Made by a program: the position numbers and the translations under genes. Positions 27,437 through 37,604 of a stretch of DNA of 64,000 nt are shown here, in pieces. The stretch lies in NCBI RefSeq assembly GCF_964340395.1, contig NC_135561.1:1721501-1785500 (forward strand), in the 5' to 3' direction. Positions within the stretch are counted from its first letter, which is position 1; each line of letters opens with the position of its first letter. This DNA comes from Glandiceps talaboti. Its lineage: Eukaryota; Hemichordata; Enteropneusta; Spengelidae. Under the pieces are notes generated by a model. It saw only the letters and a program-made list of their open reading frames with translations, did not search any database and was not told the DNA's origin.

Positions 27437-27572
27437 TTAAACAAATCCCCATGCTTCCAAGCCTTGAACCACAAAGTCTTCTTTACAGGACAGACAGCCA
27501 TTGTCAAATGTGCTACAGGCATGACTGCGGCCATGATAAATATCACCATCCAACCACAGACCAAAGTTACCA
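27437..27572 (-). CDS. OXR1/NCOA7-like: OXR1/NCOA7-like last exon: TLDc C-terminus
   Basis: Acceptor aattgacag, then the frame reads D-GNFGLWLDGDIYHGRS, followed by CSTFDN, a KEDFVVQ segment and a final EAWGFV before TAA at 27437-27439. Vertebrate OXR1 and NCOA7 end almost identically (FGLWLD.DLYHGRS..C.TF.N..L..KEDF..QDLE.WAF). This is the most conserved part of the TLDc fold. A conserved lysine-type position reads SCKEDF here, where vertebrates have SKKEDF; otherwise nothing is missing. Confidence 0.96.
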
Positions 27573-27659
27573 CTGTCAATTAAAACACAAACCATTAAAC
27601 TTATGGCATGGAATTGTGAAGGATTACTTTGGACACACATAGAACAGTGTCCACTCCAT

Positions 27660-28040
27660 GTAGATGATACAAATCAGGTTTATGCTAGGGGGTCTAACCC
27701 AATGGATAGGCAAAACTATACCCCTGACTCCCTAGCTTTGATACAAATATTTATACATTGTATAGTTTGTCCACAGTTCCACATTTTTGACTGTGGTATA
27801 CCTTATGGGACATGTGTAGAAGAGTGGTCATTCATTGCAAATAATGCAAATCAGTTTATACTAGAAAGCCTAACTCTATTCCTATCCCCAACATAATAAT
27901 AGCTATAACTCCCTAGTTTGGATACAAATGTATAGCCACAGTTTTGCATTCTTGTCATGTTACACATCAGGGTTATACTAGGGAGTCAACGCCTGTTCTT
28001 AACCTTACACCAACACTAACTCCCTAGCTTGAATACAAAT
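27660..28040 (+). repeat. Three-copy ~115-140-bp intronic repeat
   Basis: Segments with aatcaggtttatgctagggg, a run of cctgactccctagctt, and gatacaaatattta recur three times in diverged form in the last intron of the OXR1/NCOA7-like gene. They contain no exon sequence, unlike the arrays in other introns of this gene. Confidence 0.6.
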
Positions 28041-28259
28041 GTGTATTTATTTATTTCAAATTGGTCTACTGTTCTATACTCTTGCCGATTAACACTATTG
28101 CAGATTAAACAAAGATGTTGGGAACACAAAAACATGAACACAGGAATCTAGTTAGTCATAATAATTCAGTTGATTTCATAATATGAACAGACAAATTGAC
28201 ATCTGGACAGATGAACACTTTGCCATACTAATAAAAATATATAACTTAACACTACTTAC

Positions 28260-28429
28260 TCTCCACCTCCAATAGCCAAGCTATCAAAGTCTCCTTTGAT
28301 GAAGAAGTTATTTTCCCCAGTCCATGGATACATTCTGAATTCTGGTACTAACATGTAGACAAATGTCTCCCCTGTACCGTAGAAATGATCACTGACTTTG
28401 ATAGGAGTTGACAACAATGCCCCAAACAT
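28260..28429 (-). CDS. OXR1/NCOA7-like: OXR1/NCOA7-like exon: TLDc core
   Basis: Phase-0 acceptor (tctcttcatcag) and donor GGAGA then gtaagt. The exon reads MFGALLSTPIKVSDHFYGTG, ETFVYMLVPEFRMYPWTGEN and NFFIKGDFDSLAIGGG, matching the family signature IFGA....P.K.SD..YGTGE.F.....P.F..F.W.G.N..FI.GD..SL..GGG. The GGG run at the exon end joins DGNFGLW in the last exon. Function and placement follow from this strong match. Confidence 0.96.
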
Positions 28430-28559
28430 CTGATGAAGAGATACAAATGAATACAGTATATTTATTACATATTTATGTACCAGTGATTATAGCATCTTGC
28501 CAATAGGGAACTTGCAAACCTGCCATGGTGAATGTTGCATCATGGGAAAAGTGATAATG

Positions 28560-28752
28560 AACACATATTGCCTGGCCATGAGGGCTATAGCACCCGTTTA
28601 TTACACCCGAGGGACTGCGAGTTGCCAGAATCACATGCTATTTCCCAAGGCTGAAGGCCGAGGGAAATAGCATGTGATTCTGGTAACTCACAGTCACGAG
28701 GGGGTAATGAACGGGTGCTATAGCCCGAATATAGGCCAGGCAATATGTGTTT
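28560..28752. repeat. Fold-back element, ~96-bp arms
   Basis: aacacatattgcctggcc at 28560 is the inverse of the end at 28735-28752, and the arms stay complementary inward through gggctatagcacccgtt, gccagaatcacatgctattt and tccc, meeting around 28655. Mismatches are few. A MITE-like or fold-back element with no coding capacity, in the intron between the two TLDc exons. A smaller palindrome (tatttccctagggaaata) follows at about 28868-28885. Confidence 0.85.
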
Positions 28753-29836
28753 TATAATATACCTCATGCTGTGAACTTGCGGTGGCAGACGACATCGTCA
28801 GAAGCTGCCATTTTGGCCTGCTGTGAACTCGCGGTGGTCATGTGACCATGTAATAGTTGATGGAACTATTTCCCTAGGGAAATAGTCATTCTATTTTCCT
28901 ATCACGTGACTGATTCTAGCGAATCATGGCACAGCATTATCACTAGGTATATTATAATAAATACTAATCGAATAGTACTGTAAACAATAATGTTACATTG
29001 TTTTTAACCAAAAATAACCAATTCATAGTCATCCTGACATTTGTGGGAGGTTTATTTTATCAGCAACTGAAGATTAGGTATTACGATAACCACAGATAAT
29101 CCCATAGTCCTTTGTGTGTGAGCATGCTCAGTCTGGATTGCAAGTTCCCTATTACTCTTAACTTTCCCTGTTTGAGACAACCATGTAGAAACTAATATAA
29201 AACTACACATTCTACACCTTAAGATGACAAGGTTGCAATATCTTGCTGCATTAGTCTGAATGAAATCAACCAATTAAAACATACATGTACTACAACTAGG
29301 CACAGACACGTGTCCGCATGGTGATACATTACTTTATTTCCCTAAGACAAAATGTAGCAAGAAACTATAATCATTCAATCTTGCTATCTTAAAGTGTAGC
29401 ATGTGTACTTTTTTTTATTGGTTTCTGCATAGTTGTATAATAGAGAGAGTTAGTTGTAATCTGCAATGTACTGCATCAGTGAGTGTGTACACAATGTTGG
29501 TTTTTACAATGGTTTTTATCTGTATACAAATATCCATGACAATGTTCCATGTTTATGAAATCAGGTGACCACACAGTTAAATTTTGCTTTTTTGGATATA
29601 CAACTCGCTAGTTTAATTTAAGTAACAGAAATTCAGGATAAAAGATAAAGTGACTGTTACAGTCATAAACATTTAATTATTGTTAAAACAGTGAGTGAAA
29701 TGTTTGCTTATTCCAATGTTAGGAGCTACTAAATACTCAACCTCCATGGTCCAAAACACATTCCATTACCATGGTGATACAAACCCCAAAAAGGTCAGAT
29801 GGAACACAGCATTTGACCCTAGTTTGTAAGACTCAC

Positions 29837-29989
29837 CTGATCATCAGCATCTTTGACAACCAGTAAGACAGGTGATTCATAGCCATCCATACTGCGATAC
29901 AATGTCTTCAGACTAAAGCCATGTTCATAAGTACTGTAGATAAGAGACCAGCTGTAGCCCTCAACACGTGGTGGTAGGTGTCCCATTAA
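29837..29989 (-). CDS. OXR1/NCOA7-like: OXR1/NCOA7-like exon: TLDc N-terminal part
   Basis: 51 codons, phase 0 at both ends (acceptor ctaacag, donor CAG then gtgagt). It reads LMGHLPPRVEGYSWSLIYST, YEHGFSLKTLYRSMDGYESP and VLLVVKDADDQ, corresponding to the family pattern LPPR..GY.W.L.Y.T..HG.SLKTLYR.....D.PVL.V.KD.D.Q. It marks the start of the TLDc domain. A partial copy of its 5' edge lies upstream at 30026-30080. Confidence 0.96.
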
Positions 29990-30025
29990 CTGTTAGGGAG
30001 AAAATGTAATTATAGATATTAGTAA

Positions 30026-30080
30026 GACTGTAGAGACCAGCTGTAGCCCTCAACACCTGGTGGTGGGTGAGACAACTGTT
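30026..30080 (-). repeat. Copy of the 5' edge of the TLDc exon
   Basis: On the minus strand this segment repeats the acceptor side of exon 29837-29989: an aacag acceptor, a diverged LPP-coding part, then a well kept ggctacagctggtctct. It lies about 36 bp upstream of the real acceptor and forms a second, decoy 3' splice site. Confidence 0.7.
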
Positions 30081-30383
30081 GAGCAGAAGAAGAGGATTTT
30101 TTCTTCATGGAAAACTAAAAACAACCAAACATTGGTTATGTCTGCCAAGTGTAGATTCATTGTTAGCATTGTCACAGACCAATTTTTACAATGAAATTAA
30201 AGATTATTCACTTCTGAATATAGTAATAGACTATTTTTTCTAGAACTTTTTTGGAGCATACAAACACTGAACATCAACTAGATCTATCTAAATCTCTAAA
30301 TTGTACATGTACATTTTAAAGTGTACACCAAGTTATGACCTTGAGGTCCACTGAAGTCTAATCTACTATACACATCAACTCAC

Positions 30384-30497
30384 CTTACTAATTTGTTCAT
30401 TGTCCAAGAGGTTGGATTTACCTATTAGTTCTGGTAAGGGTAAATCTTCACCTTCTAATAGCGACAGTCTTCTCTTGGCTTCTTCATATGTCACAAT
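30384..30497 (-). CDS. OXR1/NCOA7-like: OXR1/NCOA7-like exon: pre-TLDc linker
   Basis: 38 codons, phase 0 on both sides. It begins IVTYEEAKRRLSLLEGEDLP and ends LLDNEQISK. NCOA7 has the matching IITVEEAKRR segment and a leucine-proline-rich loop followed by a short helix (E..HIEQLA) before LPAR. The exon links the middle domain to TLDc; in solved TLDc proteins this helix precedes the fold. Confidence 0.92.
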
Positions 30498-30854
30498 CTA
30501 CAAACATGTCAATAGACAGTTAAAGTATACAGCACCTACTGGGGATAACTACCATGGTAAATAGCGCCCTCTAGTGGTAACACCAGATAACAAGTCTACG
30601 GACTGACAGTGCCTGTCAGAGGTTATCCATGGACATATTTTCAAATAGATAGCTATAGTGGTAACACAATAAAACACATCTGTTGACAGTCATTTGTCAA
30701 ATATTTGTAGTAAGTGAGAACAAGAACGACTTGAATCAATGTCTAGTACTTCTTACTAGTCTTTAGGTCAGGAAAATGAATGACAAGTGTCCAGCACCTT
30801 GTGTATCTTACACTGTCACCTTTTATCACATACTATGCCCATCCATCATACTGA

Positions 30855-31394
30855 CTTTACCAATCCTTGGTCACATGACCTGCTAATGTAAAGTAGGCCC
30901 AGCCAATGCGCAGCACTCACCTCCCAATCTTTGGACACAGGACCAGTTATCACATACTACGCGCATCCATCATACTCACTTTACCAATCCTTGGTCACAT
31001 GACCTGTTACTGTACAGCAGGCCCAGCAAATGCACTCACCTCCCAATCTTTGAACACAGGACCAGTTATCACAAACTAGGCCCATCTATCACACTCACCT
31101 CCCAATCTTTGAAAACAGGACCAGTTATCACAGACTAAACCCACCCATCATACCCACTTTACCAATCCTCGGTCACATGACCTGCTATTGTACAGCAGGC
31201 CCAGCAAATGCACTCATCTCCCAATCTTTGGACACAGGACCAGTTATCACAGACTAAACCCACCTATCACACTCACCTCCCAATCGTTGGACACAGGACC
31301 AGATATCACAAACTAGGCCCATCTATCACACTCACATCCCAATCTTTGAACGCATGACCAGTTATCACAAACTAGGCCCACATATCACACTCAC
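30855..31394 (-). repeat. Array of exon-edge copies after exon 31395-31557
   Basis: The last ~20 nt of the exon (CTGTGTCCAAAGATTGGGAG) plus the donor gtgagtg are repeated, with small changes, near 30926, 31034, 31090, 31211, 31269 and 31330. They are interleaved with three more diverged units (ccaaggattggtaaag) near 30860, 30980 and 31160. Units are about 56-60 bp or their double. Most copies keep a usable GT donor. Confidence 0.85.
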
Positions 31395-31557
31395 CTCCCA
31401 ATCTTTGGACACAGGATCATTAAAGAAATCTTCTACAATCTCAAGTGGTGCATCTTCTTCTTCTAGTACAACAAAACCCATCTCTTTAGCATCTGGATTC
31501 TCTTTACCATAAATATTAGGTGACCACTGTACAAAGAATGCATACAGATGATCCGCT
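31395..31557 (-). CDS. OXR1/NCOA7-like: OXR1/NCOA7-like exon: conserved middle domain, second half
   Basis: Reads ADHLYAFFVQWSPNIYGK, KEMGFVVLEEEDAPLEIVED and FFNDPVSKDWE. Vertebrate counterparts are R(A/V)D.LY.FFVQWSP..YGK..KE.GFVV.E..E...I..FF..P..K.WE. The acceptor is tccttcacag, and the first base A completes an arginine split from the preceding exon (PRD-R-ADHLY). It ends in GATTGGGAG then gtgagt, and this exact edge is repeated in the following intron. Confidence 0.95.
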
Positions 31558-31689
31558 CTGTGAAGGAAAACCAAATTTATCAAACAATGCACACAATGTA
31601 TTGCTATGCAAAAGAAAGCAATTCCTGTCACAATGTCATGTTCTCTGCTACACTACACATACAGGTGAGGTACTCCAATATTAAAGGTT

Positions 31690-32279
31690 GGTATAGTATT
31701 TTGAACAATGTTTCCAAACATCTTACCTATCTCTGGCAAAAAGACACTGTTGGGTACTATGAGAGTTGGAGGTTGGAACCCTTTACATGTACACAGGTGA
31801 AGTACCGGTAACTATTGCGTTTCTAAACATCTTACCTGTCTCTGGCCATATAAAAAGACACTGTTGGGTACTATGAGAGTTGGAGGTTGGAACCCTTTAC
31901 ATGTACACAGGTGAAGTACCAGTAACCATTGCATTTCTAAACATCTTACCTGTCTCTGAGCATGTAAAAAGACACTGTTGGGTACTATGAGAGTTGGAGG
32001 TTGGAACCCTTTACATGTACACAGGTGAAGTACCGGTAACTATTGCGTTTCTAAACATCTTGCCTGTCTCTGAGCATGTAAAAAGACACTGTTGGGTACT
32101 ATGAGAGTTGGAGGTTGGAACCCTTTACATGTACACAGGTGAAGTACCAGTAACCATTGCGTTTCTAAACATCTTACCTGTCTCTGAGCATGTAAAAAGG
32201 CACTGTTGGGTACTATGAGAGTTGGCGGTGGGAGCCTTTTACATAGGTGAAGTAACTACTGTGTTTCCAAACATCTTAC
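31690..32279 (-). repeat. Array of exon-edge copies after exon 32280-32439
   Basis: About five tandem units of roughly 115 bp, each with gggtactatgagagttggag, aaccctttacatgtacacag and the edge cttacctgtctctg. The last motif, on the minus strand, is CAGAGACAG|gtaagatg, a copy of the end of the adjacent exon (CAGAGATAG|gtaagatg). One copy (near 32060) has gcaag in place of gtaag. Confidence 0.88.
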
Positions 32280-32439
32280 CTATCTCTGGGCACAGCAAAC
32301 CAGTATTCTGGTTTCTTGGTTTTATTGCTATAGGACTCAATAGCACCTGATGTACTGAATGTCTTCTTCATTGGTTTACCAACTTTTAGACATAGATATA
32401 ATGGTGGCTCATCCATTGGTTTAGGTCTTAGCAGTAACT
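32280..32439 (-). CDS. OXR1/NCOA7-like: OXR1/NCOA7-like exon: conserved middle domain, first half
   Basis: Acceptor tttttgttgtag; reads LLLRPKPMDEPPLYLCLKVG, KPMKKTFSTSGAIESYSNKT and KKPEYWFAVPRD. NCOA7 and OXR1 show ..PPMFLCIKVGKPM(R/K)K(S/T)F..........EYWFAVP.ER. The exon joins either exon 36107-37542 directly (making a Glu codon GAG) or the 18-nt microexon. It ends in CAGAGATAG then gtaaga; copies of this edge form the array in the next intron. Confidence 0.95.
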
Positions 32440-34004
32440 CTACAACAAAAACAGAATAACATTTCTAGTTATTCTTTGTACTTTTACAGTGTGCTGCAGG
32501 TTACCATTCACTGACTCTTTTTGATACAACCACACAGAAAACAATAAGAAACTACACATGCTACACTTTGAGATAGATCCAATTTCTTAGACCCTGAATT
32601 AAATAAAGCATTTAAAACAAATGACCATATACACCATTGTCTGAACTCTGATTGGTTTACACTCCACTCATTACAAAATACACAATTGCATCAGTTGCAC
32701 ATTTCAACCTCAAAGCATTAATAAACCATAAAAGTTATGTCCTCTGCACAGAGTTCATTGCAAATGGTCTCCGAGACCAGTAATACCATCTGTAGCTGCC
32801 AGTTGGAAACCAGGAATGCAACAATTCAGTTGTGCTAAAAAAAAATAGCATCAATGGAGACAAAATGGCAGCACCATGTTAGAAAGTATCAATACTATTA
32901 TTTAATTTATCAAATCTTACATCCTTTATTATAAGTTAACTCTCATGGGACACAATATTCTTCTGACTGCTATTACCATTTCTTGAATGAACCCCAATGC
33001 ATACACGCTATTACGGAACACACCAACACCACACACTAATCTTGTTTTTCAACAAACCAATCACCCATTATTTTTAGAGTGTTACAGTAAGACACAGACA
33101 ACAAAAAGTCACTCTCATTTACACTGCAACTTTGAAAGCTGACACCAAATGAAGTTCAAAGATACACTATCTTCATATCAAAGAATGATCAGTTGTTACC
33201 ATGGTTACCACAAGACACAAACACACAATTCATTAACATGTGGTTGACATGCCAGATGTATATACATGTATTTGTATGAGATGACAGGAGTTTGTTATTA
33301 GTAAGTTATACTAGTATAGGGTATATGTATGGTAACATAACACTGAGAACTGGACAAGGGAAAATAACAGCAAACCATGAAATTTAACATCTTAGTCGAA
33401 AAACTAAAAACACTGCATAACTTGCAGGTACTGATACAGAAAGTTCCAAATAAACATGTTTTAAGAAGAAAAGGGTCACCATAGAGATGTACATAATTTG
33501 CATGTAATTGGAGGGGGGGGAGTCATGAAGAACCCCTTGCTTATTGTACATTATAGAAAACAGACATGTACTGACTCCTTCAAATCACTGTATTGCGAGA
33601 CTGAACAATTCATTGCTGTGGGCACCATCACACTGCTGCTTACAGCAGATGTGATGTAGAGTGCCAATAACAATGACTTTTTCTGTCTATATCATTGCAT
33701 GTTGCTCATCAAACTGTACATAATTGATGAATACTAAGTTTCAGTATAAAAAACGAACAGCACAATAAAGTCACTATTTAAGTCAAGTGACACAAACTTT
33801 TCATCCACTTTTCATTGTTATGACTGGTACGATAAGTAGCAACAAACATGTCATAGTACACACACACATTGATAGACAGGTGTTAGTACATTATTATTGG
33901 GTAGGCAGGCACATACAGTTTATGCACTGTACATTTATCATGTGCATTAATAGCTGTCAGGGGCACTAAGGACATAGCACATTCATGTATAACATGACTT
34001 CAAT

Positions 34005-34145
34005 ACACAGGTGCACTATGACACAATATGCAAATACAGGTGCACTATGACACAATAACATATCGTATATCATAATACAAATATACAGGTGCACTAGGAA
34101 ACAATATGCAAACATAAAGGTGTACTATGACACAATACGCAAAAA
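34005..34145 (+). repeat. ~30-bp repeat near the microexon
   Basis: Five diverged units of acaggtgcactatgacacaa with aatatgcaaat spacers, ending about 40 bp from the downstream edge of the candidate microexon. Confidence 0.7.
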
Positions 34146-34183
34146 TACAAGACAGTGATTGTTTTCAAGATCATGACATTTAC

Positions 34184-34201
34184 CTCGAGACAAAGATTTA
34201 G
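34184..34201 (-). CDS. OXR1/NCOA7-like: Candidate 18-nt microexon of OXR1/NCOA7-like gene
   Basis: The minus strand has a long pyrimidine-rich tract ending ctctttgcttgcag, 18 nt (CTAAATCTTTGTCTCGAG), then gtaaatg. Inserted between exons 36107-37542 (ends with one base, G) and 32280-32439 (starts with two bases, AG), it adds six residues AKSLSR and restores the Glu codon, keeping the frame. Length divisible by three, matching phase and a strong acceptor argue for a regulated cassette exon. Microexons of this sort are typical of neural genes in animals; use in this gene is inference. Confidence 0.5.
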
Positions 34202-34404
34202 CTGCAAGCAAAGAGTGATAGAAATAAAACCAAGGAAAGTGTTAGAAATCAACAATGCAGAGTGCCTAATGTGAAGTAAAGACTCGAACTTGAAGAACTG
34301 TGAACTGGAAAATTACAAGGCTTAGCGTACTTTAATCAGTTTTGCAAACCTTTCATAGCATGTTATTAAAACAGCACCATCTCAGTTTAACATGCACAGC
34401 TCCA

Positions 34405-34772
34405 TACACAAATGTTTGTTTTTCCATACTTGTACATTGTAAGTGTATAGAAGTATATGGAGGCAATATTTTAAAATACAGAAATGTTTGTTTTTCCATA
34501 CTTGTACATTGTAAGTGTATAGAAGTATATGGAGGCAATATTTTGAAGTACAGAAATGTTTGTTTTTTAAATCGATCACTTTGACCAAGTATTTCCATAC
34601 TTCTTGTAGTAGTACATTGTAAGTGTACAGAAGACAAATGTATAAAGGCAATATTTTGAAGTACAGAAATGTTTTTTTTTTTTTTAAATGATGACTTTCC
34701 ATACTTGTAGTAGTACATTGTAAGCGTACAGAAGACAAATGTATAAAGGCAATATTTTGAAGTACAGAAATA
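34405..34772 (+). repeat. ~80-115-bp tandem repeat, four copies
   Basis: Units with gaaatgtttgtttttccata, cttgtacattgtaag, and ggaggcaatattttgaag. The later copies carry insertions (gtagtagtacattg, a poly-T). Minus-strand frames of 121-136 codons through it are artefacts of the repeat. Confidence 0.8.
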
Positions 34773-34894
34773 CAGTTAATACTTGCCAACAACTAGACAG
34801 ACAACTCTTTTAGATTCAGAAGAAAAGATATATGCACTGATATGGATTGTAAATCATGTGACGTAATCAAATTCAATTATTGAGAGAGTGGAAC

Positions 34895-35092
34895 AGTGTG
34901 CCCTCTAAGTCACATATGATGCACCACTGATGCACAATTTCTAGTGACGCATCAAAATTTGGTGTTCCCTTATCTCTTACTATGTGGTAATCGGTGTGCC
35001 CTCTGAGCCAATTTGATGTACCACTGACACACACAATTTCTAGTGATGTACCAACATTTGGTGTTTCCCTATCTCTTACTATGTGGTGACTC
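34895..35092 (+). repeat. Two-copy ~95-bp repeat
   Basis: Two copies with gtgtgccctctaagtc or gtgtgccctctgagcc, gatgcaccactga and ttccctatctcttactatgtgg. No coding role is seen. Confidence 0.7.
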
Positions 35093-36106
35093 ATAAGAAA
35101 TCCCAGTTTTTCTCATTTTGACTCGCAACAACAAAATTTGGCTATCATTAGAGGACACACAGGAGTGGAAGCAATGCAATGAAACTAACATATGGTAGTC
35201 ACAACCATAATGTCCATCATAATTTCAGTGAGGACCACATAAAATGATTTTGGCACACAGGTAGTCTACAAGACATTATCTACAATGGGTCATGTATGTG
35301 AAGACAAAGCATCACATATCTATTCAAATATTACAATGGATCTCTACAAAGAACAGAGTGTAAATTGCCACCATAGTGCAGTCCAAGCCATTCAATTGTT
35401 ATTCTTGCAGTGTTAGTAAGCAAATGTATCTACATAAATCAAAAATAAGCTTGCAAGTACTAGTAGTCATGAAGCTGCAGTAACACACATTTTGTAAGAT
35501 CTTTCCCTGATTGCCAGAGGCTGCAATTACACCAGCACATACATATGCATGAACATGATTTGCATACCAGGTCTGGCCAATCAGCAACATTCCCTTTGCA
35601 CATGCTCACTACATTAATCTTGAAAAAGAAGGTGATGATTGGCTAATCAGAGTCCATACTCCCTTCCATATTTACCCTAAAAAGGCGTATCAGCACAGGG
35701 ATTATATTTTGTATTTAAATTTTAAATTATAACACTATATGAAAACACCACCATTCACACACAAGTTTTCATCTTCCACTTTTGATTGAGAACAAATCAC
35801 TTGTCCTTCTGCACATCTAACTAGTCTCTAGATCTGACAGAATGATCCAAATTTTCACACATGAATTTACATATATTAAACCAAACCTTTTTACACCTCC
35901 AGTTAACAGTTATTCTGTCAGAACTAGCACAGACTTGTCTGTGGAACTAGTTAGACACTGAAGGACATGTCAAGTGATTTTTTCAAAACATGTCTGTTTC
36001 TCAATCAAAAGTGGAAGAGAACTTGTATTTAAATCTAAGTTGTATGAGTTGACTTTGACATTTCAGACTAGATTTGTTTTCTTTTTTTCCTTTTCGATGT
36101 ACTTAC

Positions 36107-37542
36107 CTTGGTAATTGGTGTCCCATGAAGCTAGTCTTTCCAGCTGTTTTTTGGTTCGTTCCTTTCTATCATAATCAAATTCACTATCACTTTTCTGTCG
36201 ATGTCTGGGAGTGATTCGAATCCGTCTGGCACTGGCTTTGATCCTTTCGATTTCCTGTTGAGTTGCACTGGTATCCCGGATAACTTCACTAATGTCTAGA
36301 ATTGGAGATGTTGGATCCTGATCCTTGGCAAATAATCCAGATGAGAAGTCCACGAAACTTTGAGTGCGGTGTTTCCTTTCATCCTTCTCCTCCAGATCTA
36401 AGGGTGTTCCCTCCTCTTTTTGTTCCTCATCACCCAATTTCTCTACCTCCTCAAGTCCTGCTTGATCTTGTTGTTTTCCAACTTGATCACTTAAGTTTTT
36501 CTGATTTTTAGTTTCAGTCTCCTCACCTTCACTTACTTTTTCTACATCTCTGTGTTCCAAACTTAAATTGTCATGTTGCTCAGGAGTTGCTGCTGCAGCT
36601 GTGTTATCAGTACCTAAGTTTTTTTGTCTATCTCTTTTTGATCTAGTGTCCTCAACTTGTCCTAAATCAACTGCAGTATCCTTCATTTGAAGCTCAGTAT
36701 CAACTGCAGCATCCTTAACTTGCTGCTCAGAATCCATTGCAGCATCCTTAACTTGCTGCTCAGAATCCATTGCAGCATCCTTAACTTGCTGCTCAGTATC
36801 TATATCAGTATCCTTAACTGGTTGTTTTTCTGTGGTCTGATCATCAGAGTCCTCGTTCGATCTCCTCTCTGCATCATCAGAGGCATCGTTTTGGTCACTC
36901 TTGGTAAATTCCCCGGCTTGTGTATTCATCTGTCCCGTTTCCGTGACAACATCTGACTGTTCATCATTATTGATTGCATCATTCATCTCTGCTATACCAC
37001 TTTCCACACTACCTTTTTCAAGCGAACTCGGGTCCTTGTCTCCAGCATCAAGTGTTTCCACTTGATCACTTTCATTGTTCACAATTTGCATGTCTGTTTT
37101 AGTATCTGTTTCCTGAATTTCAATGTCCACACACTGTGTTTCTTCTTTACTAGTGTCTGTGTCCTCACCACCTGGCTGAGATATATCCTTACTTGGAGTC
37201 TGATCAGCTGTGTCATCACTGTCTCCATTGTGTAACTCTTTCTCAATCTCACTAAGTAAATCCTCCTCTGTTTGCTGTGGTTCTATACCATCAGTGTGAC
37301 CATTCTCCATAATGGAGTCCTTTGTTGGCTTAGAATCCACTCCACAGGAACATTTATCCACAAATACATCTTGATCCATAGAACTGTTAGCATTGAAGTC
37401 ATCAGTGTGATCCTGCTCTGCTGGAACCTCTTCTTTGCCATTCTCCTGGGTTGTCCATAATGGTTCAGCTAGAGGTTCTTCTGTTTCCTCTTCTTTCTTT
37501 TTCTTCTTGGCAAGAGGACAATTTTCTGCATGGTAAATCTCC
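36107..37542 (-). CDS. OXR1/NCOA7-like: OXR1/NCOA7-like large central exon, acidic and disordered
   Basis: A 1436-nt exon with acceptor gttgaattttag and donor TACCAAG then gtaagt. It opens EIYHAENCPLAKKKKKEEET, then runs for about 400 residues rich in D, E, Q, S and T with no fold, like the divergent centre of vertebrate OXR1/NCOA7. A coding repeat with unit EQQVKDAAMDS sits near 36665-36830. The last part turns basic and more ordered (IKASARRIRITPRHRQKSDS, ERLASWDTNYQ). Apart from a few residues at each end the sequence is not alignable by eye to vertebrates. Confidence 0.93.
36665..36830 (-). repeat. 33-bp coding minisatellite in central exon
   Basis: Four to five in-frame 33-bp units encode eleven-residue repeats of the form MDSEQQVKDAA, ending DTELQMKDTAVD on one side and DTEQQVKDTDI on the other. 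Two units are identical in DNA, so the expansion is recent. Unit length keeps the frame; the encoded segment is acidic and probably disordered. Confidence 0.9.
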
Positions 37543-37604
37543 CTAAAATTCAACACAAAATAATACATATTACAAATCATCTATGAATTTATTGTTTTTA
37601 TAAT

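Larger units (their letters stand above)
32440..36106 (-). other. 3.7-kb intron of OXR1/NCOA7-like gene
   Basis: Apart from the microexon and the repeats listed separately I find no exon between the large central exon and exon 32280-32439. Confidence 0.6.

Noticed and set aside
34342-34792. 121- and 136-codon minus frames with repeated YFKILPPYTSIHL
   Set aside because: Produced by a four-copy tandem repeat in an intron; stops and frame differ between copies and there is no domain.
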